64,000 bases of DNA, from contig NZ_JBEXMJ010000003.1 of NCBI RefSeq assembly GCF_040610475.1, positions 310,001 through 374,000 of the forward strand, written 5' to 3'. The DNA is from Actinopolymorpha sp. NPDC004070. GTDB taxonomy: Bacteria; Actinomycetota; Actinomycetes; Propionibacteriales; Actinopolymorphaceae. The notes beneath the pieces are model-generated. The model was not told where the DNA came from. It did no database searches and saw only the letters and a list, made by a program, of their open reading frames with translations. Shown here piece by piece: positions 10,601 through 20,400 of the stretch (the first letter of the stretch is position 1; each line of letters opens with the position of its first letter). Both the position numbers and the translations under genes were made by a program.

Positions 10601-11174
10601 CGTGCTGGCCGAACGGGTGCGATCGAAGGTCGTGTCCTACCGAAGTGCGGCCGAGCAACTGGTCGACGCGCTCGCGGAGAGGGGGCCGACCGTGCTGCGC
10701 GGGGTCGACCCGACGTCGACCGAGCGGTACCAGATCGCCGACGGTGCGAGCCGGCTGTGCGAGGAGCTGGGAGCAGCCACTGGCGACGTGGCGCTGGTCG
10801 ATCGGCTCGCTGGCATCGCGTTGCCTGCTGCCGGACTGCACGTCGGGCGGAGCCTGGCGACCGCTGGGGATCTGCTCAGTGCCATCCGTCGGGTGGACTG
10901 GAACATCCTGGCCACCGTGGCGAGCTGGGGGACCGACCACCCGCTCGGGCTACGGGCCGCCGGCCTCGTCGACGACCTGGCACAGGTGTGGACGGCGAAC
11001 GAGTTCAGCAAGCATCTGCAGCCGGCACTCGGGTCGGCGGACGCCGGCGCACGCCAGCTCGTCCTGGCTGCGACGAGAAACCCGAGCCAACGCCCGACGT
11101 TCCACCGCGCCCTGGGCCTACGCCGTTTGAACCTTCGCCGCGGCCACGTGAGCCCGTATCGCGAGGGGAGCTGA
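7602..11174 (+). CDS. pglY: PglY-like BREX P-loop ATPase, probably frameshifted near its 3' end
   Basis: A 1190-residue ATPase of the BrxC/PglY family. The P-loop GSFGSGKS has its lysine at residue 76, early in the chain as is normal for this family. The start is ATG 7602 behind GAGGGGAA, 14 bases after the pglX stop. The frame closes at 11174, leaving 91 bases before pglZ, although other junctions in the operon overlap by four bases. The -1 frame across the end remains open from about 11072 to 11269. There it encodes a Pro-rich linker and then a helix-like tail ending ITWEVE, and its TGA overlaps the pglZ ATG exactly as elsewhere. I infer loss of one base near 11070 (true mutation or assembly error), so the present C-terminus is aberrant. 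In BREX the protein is thought to act as a large ATPase partner of PglX and PglZ. Confidence 0.88.
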   Translation: MTLISEVIEVPDAVHKGDFVLDLSQGVGDVDRTLDNYVVTPELAQRFDEALSLIRSALADRSSKAAYLNGSFGSGKSHFMAVLHALLDNHPRARAINDLAPVVHKYDKLIGSKRFLMVPYHLVGKESVEDGVLGGYLSYVRTVHPDAPLPAVLIDTPLLDSARALRERLGDEAFFALLGDKEEDDGWGEVAAGWDAERFDAALQKPPSDPDRAELVTSLQDVLPGFAELARGARSSYVNIDDGLAAISQHAAQLGYDGLVLFLDELILWFATRMGDHTWVAREAPKVGKLVEAANANRPAPIVSFIARQRDLRELVGTNLPGTEHLAFADSLKWWEGRFGTISLSDNNLPLIASRRVLKPRSESARTQIDAAFAATEQVRQDIRSALMTENAGRNEFRLTYPFTPAFVETLIALSGALQRERTALRVMRQILVEQRDTLQLGQLVPIADLFDVLVAGDDPLTGELGNLWRSAQKVYGDLRRLILEINKVSEDDVPGLPATHAFRRDDRIAKTLVLAALMPEVDSLRDLTARKIVALNHGYIRSMVPGQEAGIVLGAVRQWAARLGTVQITGDETNPLISVRLEGVDIEGILDNAKSADSSGARRQVVRLLLFDMLGTRESLGIDGVTVTSTIWRGTRRTVELLYGNVRDPADLTDSSFQPSHDGWRAVLDYPFDEEGHSPVEDLERIRTLRDRRPAHTVCWVPRHLTSQAVSDLGRYVRLQYALGASFDQLAGHLSDNDRAVARQQMVAQRDQLRSRLENALLQAYGVGTPDETLVDTAHGGIDMFASLDPSFEPKVPAGATLRQAYENLLDQMFTSDFPAHPLFGTGEVRTADLRKVHAQVRRAIEDPGHRIMVETGERGVMSRIAMPLRLGEQHAQHFVLGHHWVQHLNRKISDAGLTGKPVSVGQLRAWLDEPKRMGLPQEIADLVLLVFAEQTNRGIASRSRGPIDVGLLQTLPADAELIEQELPGEDAWREARERAQAIFGIGDVTELLTARNVNVLAERVRSKVVSYRSAAEQLVDALAERGPTVLRGVDPTSTERYQIADGASRLCEELGAATGDVALVDRLAGIALPAAGLHVGRSLATAGDLLSAIRRVDWNILATVASWGTDHPLGLRAAGLVDDLAQVWTANEFSKHLQPALGSADAGARQLVLAATRNPSQRPTFHRALGLRRLNLRRGHVSPYREGS

Positions 11175-11269
11175 CCGCCGATACTGCCTCGGTACGAGAC
11201 GTGGTCGCAACGATCGAGAACCTCGTACGCCAGCACCGGCGGGTGCGGATCACATGGGAGGTCGAATGA
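11072..11269 (+). other. Out-of-frame C-terminal tail of pglY
   Basis: This stretch lies in the -1 frame relative to the end of pglY. It reads as about 65 residues: DEKPEPTPDVPPRP, further Pro-rich linker, then a charged helix-like end closing in RVRITWEVE. There is no ATG and no credible ribosome-binding site inside it. Its TGA (11267-11269) overlaps the pglZ ATG at 11266 in the ATGA arrangement seen at pglX and at the later operon junctions. It is best read as the displaced 3' end of pglY. The alternative is a very short separate gene from an internal GTG, which I consider less likely. Confidence 0.7.
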
Positions 11270-13929
11270 GCCTCCTCGCCACACCGGCCCTGGTGCGCTC
11301 CAAGGTCGTCGACGTCCTCAAGGCCGACAGCACGGCCCGCGTGGTCGCGCTGCTGGCCAGCCCCTCATGGACCCACGACGAACGGGTGGAGCTGTCCGGT
11401 GGACGCGGCGCCGTCGTACGTCCGTGCGTGTCCACCCTCGCGATACGCGACGCCCTGGACCAGCTGCACGACCTGCCGGACTCCGATCTGCTCGTACTCC
11501 TCACCAACCAGGAAAGCGCCGAACTCGGTGACAGCATCCGCGCCCGGATCGCCGGGCAACGGGTGCTGCCGCTCGACCGGTGGTACCAGCTGACCAGCCT
11601 GTTCCGCTGCCGCGAGATCGCCCCGGAACTCACCCGGATGAGCTGGGCCGTGGATGCCCTGCTGAAGTACGCGCCGAGCGAGGGCTACGAGCCCGTACGC
11701 AGCGGCTACCTGGACAAGGAGACCGCCCTCTCGGAGCTGTGCCACCGTCTGGCAGGTCTGGGTCGGGCCGACCTGGACCTGGCCGCCCTGCTGCAGTGGA
11801 CGCTTGACCCGACGCACGTCGAGCGGTGGCGGGCGGTCGAGGAACCAGTGCGAGCCGGCCTGTCGGAGTGGCTGGTCGGACGCAGTCGGGACGGCCGGGT
11901 CATCGACGCGGTGGTGCGCTGCATGTCCGGCGAGCACGGCGAGGACACCGTGGCGGTGGGCCTCGTCCTGTCCGCGCTGACGCAGCCGCGTGTGCTGAAC
12001 GACGGCAAGGTGCCCCGCACGATGCTGGAGACCCGCACCGTCGGGGGCGCACTGGCCGACGAGGTGGCCCGTGAATGGGGCAAGGCAGCCGACGCGCTTG
12101 TCCAGCGCCGGTTGACAGCGGGTGGTCGCGCCGGAGTGGGCGAGGTCATCCACCGCGCCGAGGAGATCCTCACCGACCAGAACGCCACGGCTCTGGCGTA
12201 CGCGAGTGTCATCCTCGAGATCGGCCTCGGCCAGCGCATCGGCCGGCTGGGAGCCGAGATCGCCCGGCTGCTGCGCAAACGGTCCCTCTCGCCCGCGCAC
12301 CTGGGGCCGATGGAGGAGGCGCTCGGCGACGTCCTGTCCCACGCACTGGCGGGTAACCACGCCGAACGCTGCCGACGAGCCGAGATGGCCGCTCGGCTGA
12401 TGCGCTGGGTGGCTTCGCAGCGGACCCATCCGCCCAAGCCCGCACCCGATCTGGCCGAGGCCGCGCGCCGGCAACAGCGCGAGGACGCCTGGGTGGACGT
12501 AGCTCGGGTCGGGGTCTGGGAGGGCGACGTCGATCAAGCCGTCGGCGAGGCGTACGCCGCACTGTGTGAGGTCGTCGACGGAATCCGTGCCTCTCACGAG
12601 GAACGGTTCGCCCGCCTTCTCGCCGACCACGTACGAACCGGCACTACCCTGACCGATCTGCTGCCCGTCGAGGATGTCCTGAGCGAGGTCGTCCTTCCGC
12701 TGGTCGAGCAGGAGCGTGTGCTGGTGCTCGTGCTCGACGGCATGTCCACCGGTGTCGCCTGCGAGCTCGTGGAGGACCTGTCCAATCGGGGTTGGTTCGA
12801 GCACACGTTGGCGCCCGAGCGTCCGGTCATCTCGGTGTTGCCGTCCATCACCCGCGTCTCCCGGACGAGCCTGCTGACCGGCCGTCTCACCGACGGATCG
12901 GCTGCCACCGAGCGGGCCGCCTTCGGCGAGCGGGGATGGTCGCTTTTCCACAAGAGCGACCTGGCAGCGGCGAAGGCCGGCAGCGCTTTGTCGGTCGAGG
13001 TACGCGACGCCATCGGCGGGCCCGCGAAGGTGGTGGGCGCGGTCGTCAACACGGTGGACGACACGCTCGACAAGGGTGGCCGTGCGCCCTGGAGCGCTGA
13101 CTCCGTGGACCGCTTCGTGGAGCTCCTCACCGCGGCGCAGGAGGCGGACCGCGTGGTGCTGCTGGTCAGCGACCACGGCCACGTTCACGAACGCGGGTCG
13201 CGGCTGGAGTCCGACAGCAGCGGGGGAGCGCGCTTCCGTACGTCCGCGCGTCCGGTCGAGGTTGACGAGGTGGAACTGTCCGGATCGCGGGTGCTGCTCG
13301 GCGGTGGCCGGGTGGTCGCGCCGTGGAACGAGAAGCTGCGCTATGCCAAGCAGCGCAACGGCTATCACGGGGGCGCCAGCGCCCAGGAGGTCGTCATCCC
13401 GCTTGCTCTGTTGGCGCGTACGGCGCTGGACCTGGCTGGTTGGCGCGTACGGCATCATCCCCAGCCCGACTGGTGGGTGGGCACGACGAACGGGGTGGAG
13501 GCGGAGCGACCGGCGGCCGAGCGGGCGTCGGCGAAGCGGAAGAACGGCCGCCGTGGCGCCTCGGTCCCAGCTCCCGCTTCGGCAGCTGCCGAGGATGCAC
13601 TCTTCGGCGCCGAGGAACTCGGGGCCGAGAACTGGATCACGCGGGTACTCGCCAGCGAGGCGGTCACCGCGCAGCTGCAGCGGGTCCGGCGCGGCGGCAT
13701 GCCGGCCGACCGACTCGAGGTGCTGCTACGGGCACTCGACGACCACGGCGGTGCGGCGACTCGTGCCGTCGTGGCGCGGGCGCTGGACATCCCGGAGGGG
13801 CGGGTGGCCAACCAGGTCGCGGCCGCGCAGCGGGTTGTCAACTTGGACGGTTACGAGGTACTCACGATCGAGGGCGACACCGTACGACTCAATGCCGCCC
13901 TACTCAGGACGCAGGCGGGAGAGGCGTGA
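11266..13929 (+). CDS. pglZ: PglZ, alkaline-phosphatase-superfamily BREX protein
   Basis: An 887-residue protein of the PglZ family, the signature component of BREX. The metal-binding phosphatase motifs are visible: VLDGMS with D491, a PSITRVSRTSLLTG stretch after it, and SDHGH at D636-H639. ATG 11266 is chosen over the in-frame ATG twelve bases upstream because GGGAGG lies just ahead of it. Its TGA overlaps the GTG of brxD. A low-complexity charged linker (about residues 740-780) separates the phosphatase core from a C-terminal winged-helix-like segment. PglZ homologues are required for phage exclusion. Recent family knowledge suggests metal-dependent nuclease or phosphodiesterase activity; nothing here shows the substrate. 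Confidence 0.95.
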   Translation: MSLLATPALVRSKVVDVLKADSTARVVALLASPSWTHDERVELSGGRGAVVRPCVSTLAIRDALDQLHDLPDSDLLVLLTNQESAELGDSIRARIAGQRVLPLDRWYQLTSLFRCREIAPELTRMSWAVDALLKYAPSEGYEPVRSGYLDKETALSELCHRLAGLGRADLDLAALLQWTLDPTHVERWRAVEEPVRAGLSEWLVGRSRDGRVIDAVVRCMSGEHGEDTVAVGLVLSALTQPRVLNDGKVPRTMLETRTVGGALADEVAREWGKAADALVQRRLTAGGRAGVGEVIHRAEEILTDQNATALAYASVILEIGLGQRIGRLGAEIARLLRKRSLSPAHLGPMEEALGDVLSHALAGNHAERCRRAEMAARLMRWVASQRTHPPKPAPDLAEAARRQQREDAWVDVARVGVWEGDVDQAVGEAYAALCEVVDGIRASHEERFARLLADHVRTGTTLTDLLPVEDVLSEVVLPLVEQERVLVLVLDGMSTGVACELVEDLSNRGWFEHTLAPERPVISVLPSITRVSRTSLLTGRLTDGSAATERAAFGERGWSLFHKSDLAAAKAGSALSVEVRDAIGGPAKVVGAVVNTVDDTLDKGGRAPWSADSVDRFVELLTAAQEADRVVLLVSDHGHVHERGSRLESDSSGGARFRTSARPVEVDEVELSGSRVLLGGGRVVAPWNEKLRYAKQRNGYHGGASAQEVVIPLALLARTALDLAGWRVRHHPQPDWWVGTTNGVEAERPAAERASAKRKNGRRGASVPAPASAAAEDALFGAEELGAENWITRVLASEAVTAQLQRVRRGGMPADRLEVLLRALDDHGGAATRAVVARALDIPEGRVANQVAAAQRVVNLDGYEVLTIEGDTVRLNAALLRTQAGEA

Positions 13930-15254
13930 GTATCAGCGAGCAGCGTCGGCGGGAGGTGGTCGACGCGCTGCGCCGTGGGACGGTGCCGCAGCAGGGGCTG
14001 GACGTCCTGGCCGTCGGGCTGGGGCGGTTCGAGGGCGCTGTGGGTGAGGAGCTCGGGCGCATCGCTGCTGGTCGGGCGGTCTTCAAGGCGGTGCGCGGTG
14101 AGTACGGCTCGGGCAAGACGTTCTTCAGTCGCTGGCTCGCCGAACGCGCCAAGCGTGCCGGGCTCGCCACCACCGAAGTGCAGATCTCGGAAAACGAGAC
14201 GCCGCTGCACCGGCTGGAGACGGTCTACCGGCGGCTCACCGAGCATCTGGCCACCGCCGAGTTCACGCCCAGCTCTCTGCGTCCGATCGTCGACTCGTGG
14301 TTCTTCGCGCTCGAGGAGGACGTGCTCGCCGAGGGACAGGTGGACGAGGACGAGCTGGAGCGACGCGTCGGGGAACTTCTGGAGCAGCGGCTGGCCGCAG
14401 TCAGCCGGGTCGCTCCGTCGTTCGCCGCCGCGCTGCGTGCGTATCGACGGGCGAGTGTCGCGGGCGATGTGGCGGTGGCCGAGGGGCTGATGGCCTGGCT
14501 GGGCGGGCAGCCTCACGTGGGCGCGTCGGTCAAGCGGGTTGCCGGGATTCGGGGCGACCTGGACCATGACGGAGCGCTCGGGTTCCTGCAGGGGCTACTT
14601 GCTGTGCTGCGCGACAGCGGGCACGCGGGGCTGCTGGTCGTCCTGGACGAGGTGGAGACGCTGCAGCGGGTTCGTTCCGACGTACGCGACAAGGCATTGA
14701 ACGCGCTGCGGCAGCTGGTCGACGACGTCGACTCCGGGCGCTTTCCGGGGCTGATGCTGGTGATCACCGGCACGCCGGCGTTCTTCGACGGGCCGCAGGG
14801 GATGCAACGGCTCGCCCCGCTCGCCCAGCGCTTGCACGTGGACTTTTCCAGCGAGCCGACGTTCGACAATCCTCGGGCCGTGCAGATCCGGCTGCCCGGC
14901 TTTGACAAGGACTCCTTGCTCGAGCTTGGGTCGAGGGTGAGGGGTTTATACGTGCAGGGGTTGTCCCACCGGGATCGGCTCACTGATGTGGTCGATGACG
15001 CTTATGTCGCCGATCTCGCGCGAGCTGTCGCTGGTCACTTCGGCGACAAGGTGGGCGTGGCGCCGCGGACCTTCGTGAAGAAGCTGGTGGACGTGCTGGA
15101 CCGGGTTGATCAGCATGCTTCATTCGATCCCCGGCGGGACTACTCGGTGCGGGTGTCCGGCCGGGAGCTCACCGACGCCGAACGGGCGACCATGCCGTCA
15201 CCTCCGCCGCTGGCTCCGGCCGAGTCCGTTGACGAGATCGACCTGAGGCTGTGA
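13926..15254 (+). CDS. brxD: BrxD, BREX AAA-type ATPase
   Basis: A 442-residue ATPase that begins at a GTG overlapping the pglZ stop. Walker A is GEYGSGKT with the lysine at residue 64, and Walker B is VVLDE with D241-E242. Size and motif spacing match BrxD, the BREX II superfamily (DUF2791) ATPase found with PglZ and BrxHI in type 2 loci. The C-terminal tail is Pro-rich before the stop. The TGA overlaps the brxHI GTG, so the pair is translationally coupled. BrxD and BrxHI probably act together as a DNA-remodelling module; this is inferred from their conserved pairing. Confidence 0.92.
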   Translation: MSISEQRRREVVDALRRGTVPQQGLDVLAVGLGRFEGAVGEELGRIAAGRAVFKAVRGEYGSGKTFFSRWLAERAKRAGLATTEVQISENETPLHRLETVYRRLTEHLATAEFTPSSLRPIVDSWFFALEEDVLAEGQVDEDELERRVGELLEQRLAAVSRVAPSFAAALRAYRRASVAGDVAVAEGLMAWLGGQPHVGASVKRVAGIRGDLDHDGALGFLQGLLAVLRDSGHAGLLVVLDEVETLQRVRSDVRDKALNALRQLVDDVDSGRFPGLMLVITGTPAFFDGPQGMQRLAPLAQRLHVDFSSEPTFDNPRAVQIRLPGFDKDSLLELGSRVRGLYVQGLSHRDRLTDVVDDAYVADLARAVAGHFGDKVGVAPRTFVKKLVDVLDRVDQHASFDPRRDYSVRVSGRELTDAERATMPSPPPLAPAESVDEIDLRL

Positions 15255-17347
15255 GCGGCTTCGACGGCCTGCACCCGGCCGTTCAGTACCACGTGGTGAA
15301 CAGCCTGGGATGGTCGTCGCTGCGGCCGTTGCAGGAAGCAGCGGTGTCGCCGGTGCTTGGCGGCGAGGACGCGTTGCTGCTCGCCCCGACCGCGGGCGGC
15401 AAGACCGAGGCGGCGATGTTGCCGCTGCTGTCCCGGATGGCCGCGGGCGGGTGGCGAGGGCTGAGCGTTCTGTACGTGTGCCCGCTGCGGGCACTGGTCA
15501 ACAACCTCGAACCCCGTCTGTCGGCCATGACAGCCTGGCTCGGCCGCCGTGCCGCGGTGTGGCATGGGGACGTGCCGGACTCGGTTCGGCAGCGAATAGC
15601 CAAGGACCCGCCCGACGTACTACTGACCACACCCGAGTCGCTGGAAGCGATGCTGATGTCTGCCCGTGTGGACCATCAGTGGCTGTTCGGCGACCTGCGG
15701 ACGATCGTGGTCGACGAACTCCACGCCTTCGGTGGTGACGACCGCGGCTGGCACCTGCTGGGAGTCGTTTCCCGGCTCACCCGGCTTGCCGGCCGGCTCG
15801 TGCAACGGATCGGGCTTTCGGCGACCGTCGGCAACCCTGACGCTTTGTTGGACTGGTTCGCTGGGGACTCGGCCGCGGTGCGGCGGGTGGTGAACCCGCC
15901 GGTGGCTACTTCCGATGTCGCGCCAGACGTGGAGCTGGACTACGTGGGCTCGGTGCAGAACGCGGCCTACGTGATCGCGCGCCTGCACCAGGGTGAGAAG
16001 CGACTGGTGTTCTGCGACTCCAGGACTCAGGTGGAGGACCTGGCTGTCGCGCTCCGATACAACGGAGTGCAGACGTTCGTCTCGCACTCGTCTCTCTCGG
16101 CAGCAGAGCGGCGGCAGTCGGAGGCTGGGTTCGCCGCAGCGTTCAACTGCGTCATCGTCGCCACGTCTACGCTCGAACTCGGGGTGGACATCGGTGACCT
16201 CGATCGCGTGATCCAGATCGACGCGCCATCCACCGTCGCGTCATTCCTGCAGCGGATGGGGCGTACGGGGCGGCGACCGGGGACTACGCGCAACACTCTG
16301 TTCCTCACCACCCGCCAGAGCGCGTTGTGGCAGGCCGCGTCGATCCTGTTGCTCTGGGGCCGCTGCTATGTGGAACCAGTGCGACCGCCTGTCCTCCCGT
16401 TGCACATCATCGCGCAGCAGATCCTCGGGCTGATGCTGCAGGAGCGTCAGGTCGTTCACCACGACGTGTGGGACTGGCTCGACGGGCTGGCCGACGTAGC
16501 GGGTGCTGACAAGGTGCTTGCCCATCTCGTCGCCGAAGGCTTCGTCGTCGACGACGGTGGCCTGTTGTCGATCGGTCCGCGGGCGGAGCAGGAGTACGGG
16601 CGGCGGCATTTCCTGGAGCTGACGTCCGCGTTCACCAGCGAACCGTTGCTCCAGGTTCTCCTCGGCCGGCAGGCGCTGGGATCGCTGTCCGCGCTGTCCC
16701 TGGTGGCGCGGCCCGAGGGCGGACCGCGGTTGGTGTTGCTCGGCGGACGCTCGTGGCTCGTGCGGCACGTCGACTGGAGAAGGCGGCAGGTCTTCGTGGA
16801 GGCGACCGATCTGCGTGGCCGATCTCGATGGAACGGGGGAGGACGGACCATGTCATACGAACTCGCCCGGGCGCACCACGACGTCGTGGCTGGTTCCTCG
16901 CCTGGTGGAGTCCGGCTTTCCCGCCGAGCCCAGGATGCACTGGGCGAGCTACGTGAAGACCACGCCTTCGTAAGCGCCGGCGACCGGACCTACGTGGTCG
17001 GCGATTCGTCAGGGGTTGTGCAGTGGTGGACCTTCGCCGGATTCGCCGCCAACTCGGCGCTCGCTCAAGGCCTGGGCGACTTGGTGGACGACGCTGCAGC
17101 GGTAGGTGACCTGGGGCTCCGGCTGAGATCGCACGTGCGCGTTGCTGACCTTCGATCTGTTCTGGACGACCGACGTGAAGCCTTGCTCGAAGCACACCCG
17201 CATGTAGACGAAGCAGCCCTCGCCGGCCTCAAGTTTTCCGCCGCCGTCCCACTCAAACTGGCCAGAACGGCCCTCGCAAGTCGGCTTGAAGACAAAGCAG
17301 GAATCCATCAGGTATGTACACGGTTGATTGGGGAAAGCCATACATGA
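15251..17347 (+). CDS. brxHI: BrxHI, Lhr-like superfamily 2 DNA helicase
   Basis: A 698-residue SF2 helicase. Walker A APTAGGKT has its lysine at residue 51, motif II is VDELH (D155-H158), motif III is GLSAT, and motif VI is QRMGRTGR. These match Lhr-like helicases, and BrxHI is the family member fixed in type 2 BREX. The GTG start overlaps the brxD stop. The last ~200 bases drift toward lower G+C, and the gene ends 62 bases before an unrelated AT-richer defence gene. The role is presumably ATP-driven DNA unwinding or translocation in the exclusion reaction; its exact step is unknown. Confidence 0.92.
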   Translation: MSGFDGLHPAVQYHVVNSLGWSSLRPLQEAAVSPVLGGEDALLLAPTAGGKTEAAMLPLLSRMAAGGWRGLSVLYVCPLRALVNNLEPRLSAMTAWLGRRAAVWHGDVPDSVRQRIAKDPPDVLLTTPESLEAMLMSARVDHQWLFGDLRTIVVDELHAFGGDDRGWHLLGVVSRLTRLAGRLVQRIGLSATVGNPDALLDWFAGDSAAVRRVVNPPVATSDVAPDVELDYVGSVQNAAYVIARLHQGEKRLVFCDSRTQVEDLAVALRYNGVQTFVSHSSLSAAERRQSEAGFAAAFNCVIVATSTLELGVDIGDLDRVIQIDAPSTVASFLQRMGRTGRRPGTTRNTLFLTTRQSALWQAASILLLWGRCYVEPVRPPVLPLHIIAQQILGLMLQERQVVHHDVWDWLDGLADVAGADKVLAHLVAEGFVVDDGGLLSIGPRAEQEYGRRHFLELTSAFTSEPLLQVLLGRQALGSLSALSLVARPEGGPRLVLLGGRSWLVRHVDWRRRQVFVEATDLRGRSRWNGGGRTMSYELARAHHDVVAGSSPGGVRLSRRAQDALGELREDHAFVSAGDRTYVVGDSSGVVQWWTFAGFAANSALAQGLGDLVDDAAAVGDLGLRLRSHVRVADLRSVLDDRREALLEAHPHVDEAALAGLKFSAAVPLKLARTALASRLEDKAGIHQVCTRLIGESHT

Positions 17348-17409
17348 GATCGCTTGCCGCATCCTTAAGTGCAGCCTGGTAATTTCTAAAAAGATATAGG
17401 GGGTATACC

Positions 17410-20400
17410 ATGCCTGATTATCGCCTCGAAGGATTGGCTCCGCGAACCTTCGAGCACTTAGTTCAAGCGCTGGCGGTAGGCGCGATCTCTTCCACGATCA
17501 CACCATTCGGCGATGGGCCAGATGGTGGTCGTGAAGCGTCGTTCGATGGGCCAACGCACTACGGAGCCGCAGGGGCCACCTGGTCTGGCTATGGTGTGAT
17601 CCAAGCAAAATTTCGTTCTCGGACAAGGGACGTAGCAAGCGACGGCAGATGGGCGCTAGACCACCTACGAAGAGAATTAAACAGCTTTGAAAAGGAGAAT
17701 TCCTCAAGGAGGATACCAGAATATTTTATCTATGCAACAAACGTCGTCCTTACTCCAGGCGTTGATGGATCTAAGGATCAGGTGCTTGACCGATTGTCGA
17801 AATTCGCGACGCGCCACAACTTAAAAGGCTTTGATGTCTGGGATTACGACAAACTCAGGATACTAATAGATAATAATGCAGATGTACGACGCGCAAATGC
17901 CGCATGGATAACCTCCGGCGACGTCCTATCACAACTGGCAGAGCACCTAAGTAGCCAGAGACCTGACTACTATGGCTTGATAATCAAATACTTGCAGCGC
18001 GAGCTATTAGCTGACCAGTACGCAAAGTTAGAGCAAGCTGGCCATACAGCCGACGAGGCAATTCCACTCGCCCAGGTATTCGTTGACCTGCCTACCGGCC
18101 GCACGCCAGCTAGCGATATGGAAGTCCCTGACCGGCAAGAGCGGACAAGGCGATTTGTCGCTACAGTGATTCAGGAGGCGCGCTACCGCTTTGGACGGGA
18201 AGCCTTCTCGAACCCACAAGACCGCGGCTCCGAAGAGCGGCGAGAGCCAAAAGGAAGATATGTATTAATCGGTGGGCCAGGACAAGGAAAGACCACCATC
18301 GGGCAATTCGTGTGTCAAGCTTTCCGGGCGGCTATTCTTCGCGATATTCCAAGGCATATGCTCAGTACCGATGCGGCACATGCAGCAGATGGAATCTCGT
18401 CCCAGTGGGTTACGGGTGCAACGCTGCCGGAACCCAAGGCTAGACGACTACCATTTCGGATTGTGTTAAGTGAATTCGCGGCGAGTCTTGCTTCTGGTGA
18501 AGTCCAGAGTGTCCTAGGCTACATCGCCGCACGGTTTAGCGCGCGGACTGATAGGACGGTGCTCGCTGAGGACATAGAATCTATAATGAAAGAGTATCCG
18601 ACCCTTCTTGTCTTGGATGGCCTAGATGAAGTGCCACCCTCGACAAACAGAGATGGGATTATGGAAGCTATCTCGAACTTCGCGATCGAGGTTGCTGTTA
18701 GTAATATCGACATAATGCTGGTTGCCACAAGCCGGCCGCAAGGATACAACGAAGAATTCTCGGCGATGCAGTACGATCATCACTACCTGCAACCCCTTTC
18801 GGCCGACGCTGCAATAGATTATGGCTCGCGCCTCGCTGCGGTGAGGTTCGGCGAAGACCGAGATCGAAGGGAAAAGGTCTGTGGGAGATTAAGGAAAGCA
18901 GCAGGCCAACCCTCCACGGCGAGGCTGATGCGCAGCCCTCTCCAGGTTACAATCCTGACTTTGTTGGTAGACAGAATAGGACACCCGCCCGAAGAACGAT
19001 GGGCTTTGTTTCGAGAGTATTACAAGATAATTTATCAACGTGAGACAGAGCGCGAAATTCCCTCTGTCAAGGTTCTAAAGGCAAATCGCGAGGATGTCGA
19101 TGCAATCCATACTCGGGTAGGTTTACTACTTCAAGTCGAAAGCGAGCGGTCTGGTGGTACGGACGCGCGGCTAAGCGTAGAGCAGTTCGGGATGCTCGTC
19201 GAAGACTACCTACGGGAGGAGGGGTATGAAGGTGCCACTGTCGACGAACTCAAGAAGCAGATCATTGAAGCCGCCGCGAACCGACTTGTCTTTTTGGTCG
19301 GGCTGGAACAAGGAGAAGTGGGCTTTGAGATTCGTTCACTTCAGGAATTTATGGCCGCTGAAGGGTTAATGGATGGCGGAGACGAGATCATTCAAGAGAG
19401 GTTGCGGGAAGTAGCTCCGTCTTCGAACTGGCGCAACGTTTTCCTGTTTGCAGCCGGTAAGTGCTTCGCGGAGAGGCGACACTTGCGCGACACAATTGAG
19501 TCAATATGTGTCGAGATGAACGATAATGTGAACGACCGTACATGCCGGGAACTGCTCATTGGATCAGAGCTCGCACTCGACCTGCTGGAAGACGGACCAG
19601 CAAGGCGCCAACCCAGTAAGAGAAGAGCCCTGACGCGTCTTAGCTTGCGTCTTCTCGACCATCCGGCATCTGGAGTTGCTGAGCGTCTAGCGGCCGTGTA
19701 TTCGTCGGAGACGGCGGACGTCTTTATCGAGGAGTTACAGAAACGTTTGCGGACTGAAGAAGATCATGAGTCCATGTCGCAGACTCTCTCATGGGAAGTA
19801 TTTGCCCACCTTGTTGAGAAGTACGGCCAAGAACTTTCGGAATTCTCCGCAAGATATTTGCGTCACACGCCGATGAAGCCGCATGTCTTTAGCGTGTTGA
19901 TAGCGACCGCAATGGGTCGAAATTCGGAGCTTGCGACTCGCCTTCTTGAGGAAGTTCCAAAGCAGAGTGTGATGGACCTCCGATTTTCCAGGAGGCGCGT
20001 AGCGAATAGTGGCAGCTTAGTGACGCATGTGCCGTGGAAACCCTCCGACTTGCCGCCCTGGCTACGTTGGTACTTGAGACTAACCGATACACTAGACGAT
20101 CCCGGATCGCACAACTACGTTCCGGTCCGTCTGCGTGCGAGGGCCCGATCTATCGGTACGGTTCCGATTCGGAGTGTCTTTAGAAGATCGCGACGATCGG
20201 AGCTTTCCGATGAAAGTCGAGTCCCTTTCGCCGATGCTTCCCCTAGCTGGCGCTGGCTAGCATTAGTAGAAGAGTTTGGCGCAAGGCCAACTGCCGAATT
20301 GCTGGCTGATCTGATCCGGCAGTTGCAAGATTCGGATCTGTTAGAGAATGTTCTACATTGTCTATGGATGGAACATCCATGGCCCCTAGCAGAGTGCCTG

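Noticed and set aside
10757..11269. A separate 170-codon gene between pglY and pglZ
   Set aside because: Most of it is in the shadow of pglY; only its last ~65 codons look coding, and they fit better as the frameshifted end of pglY.
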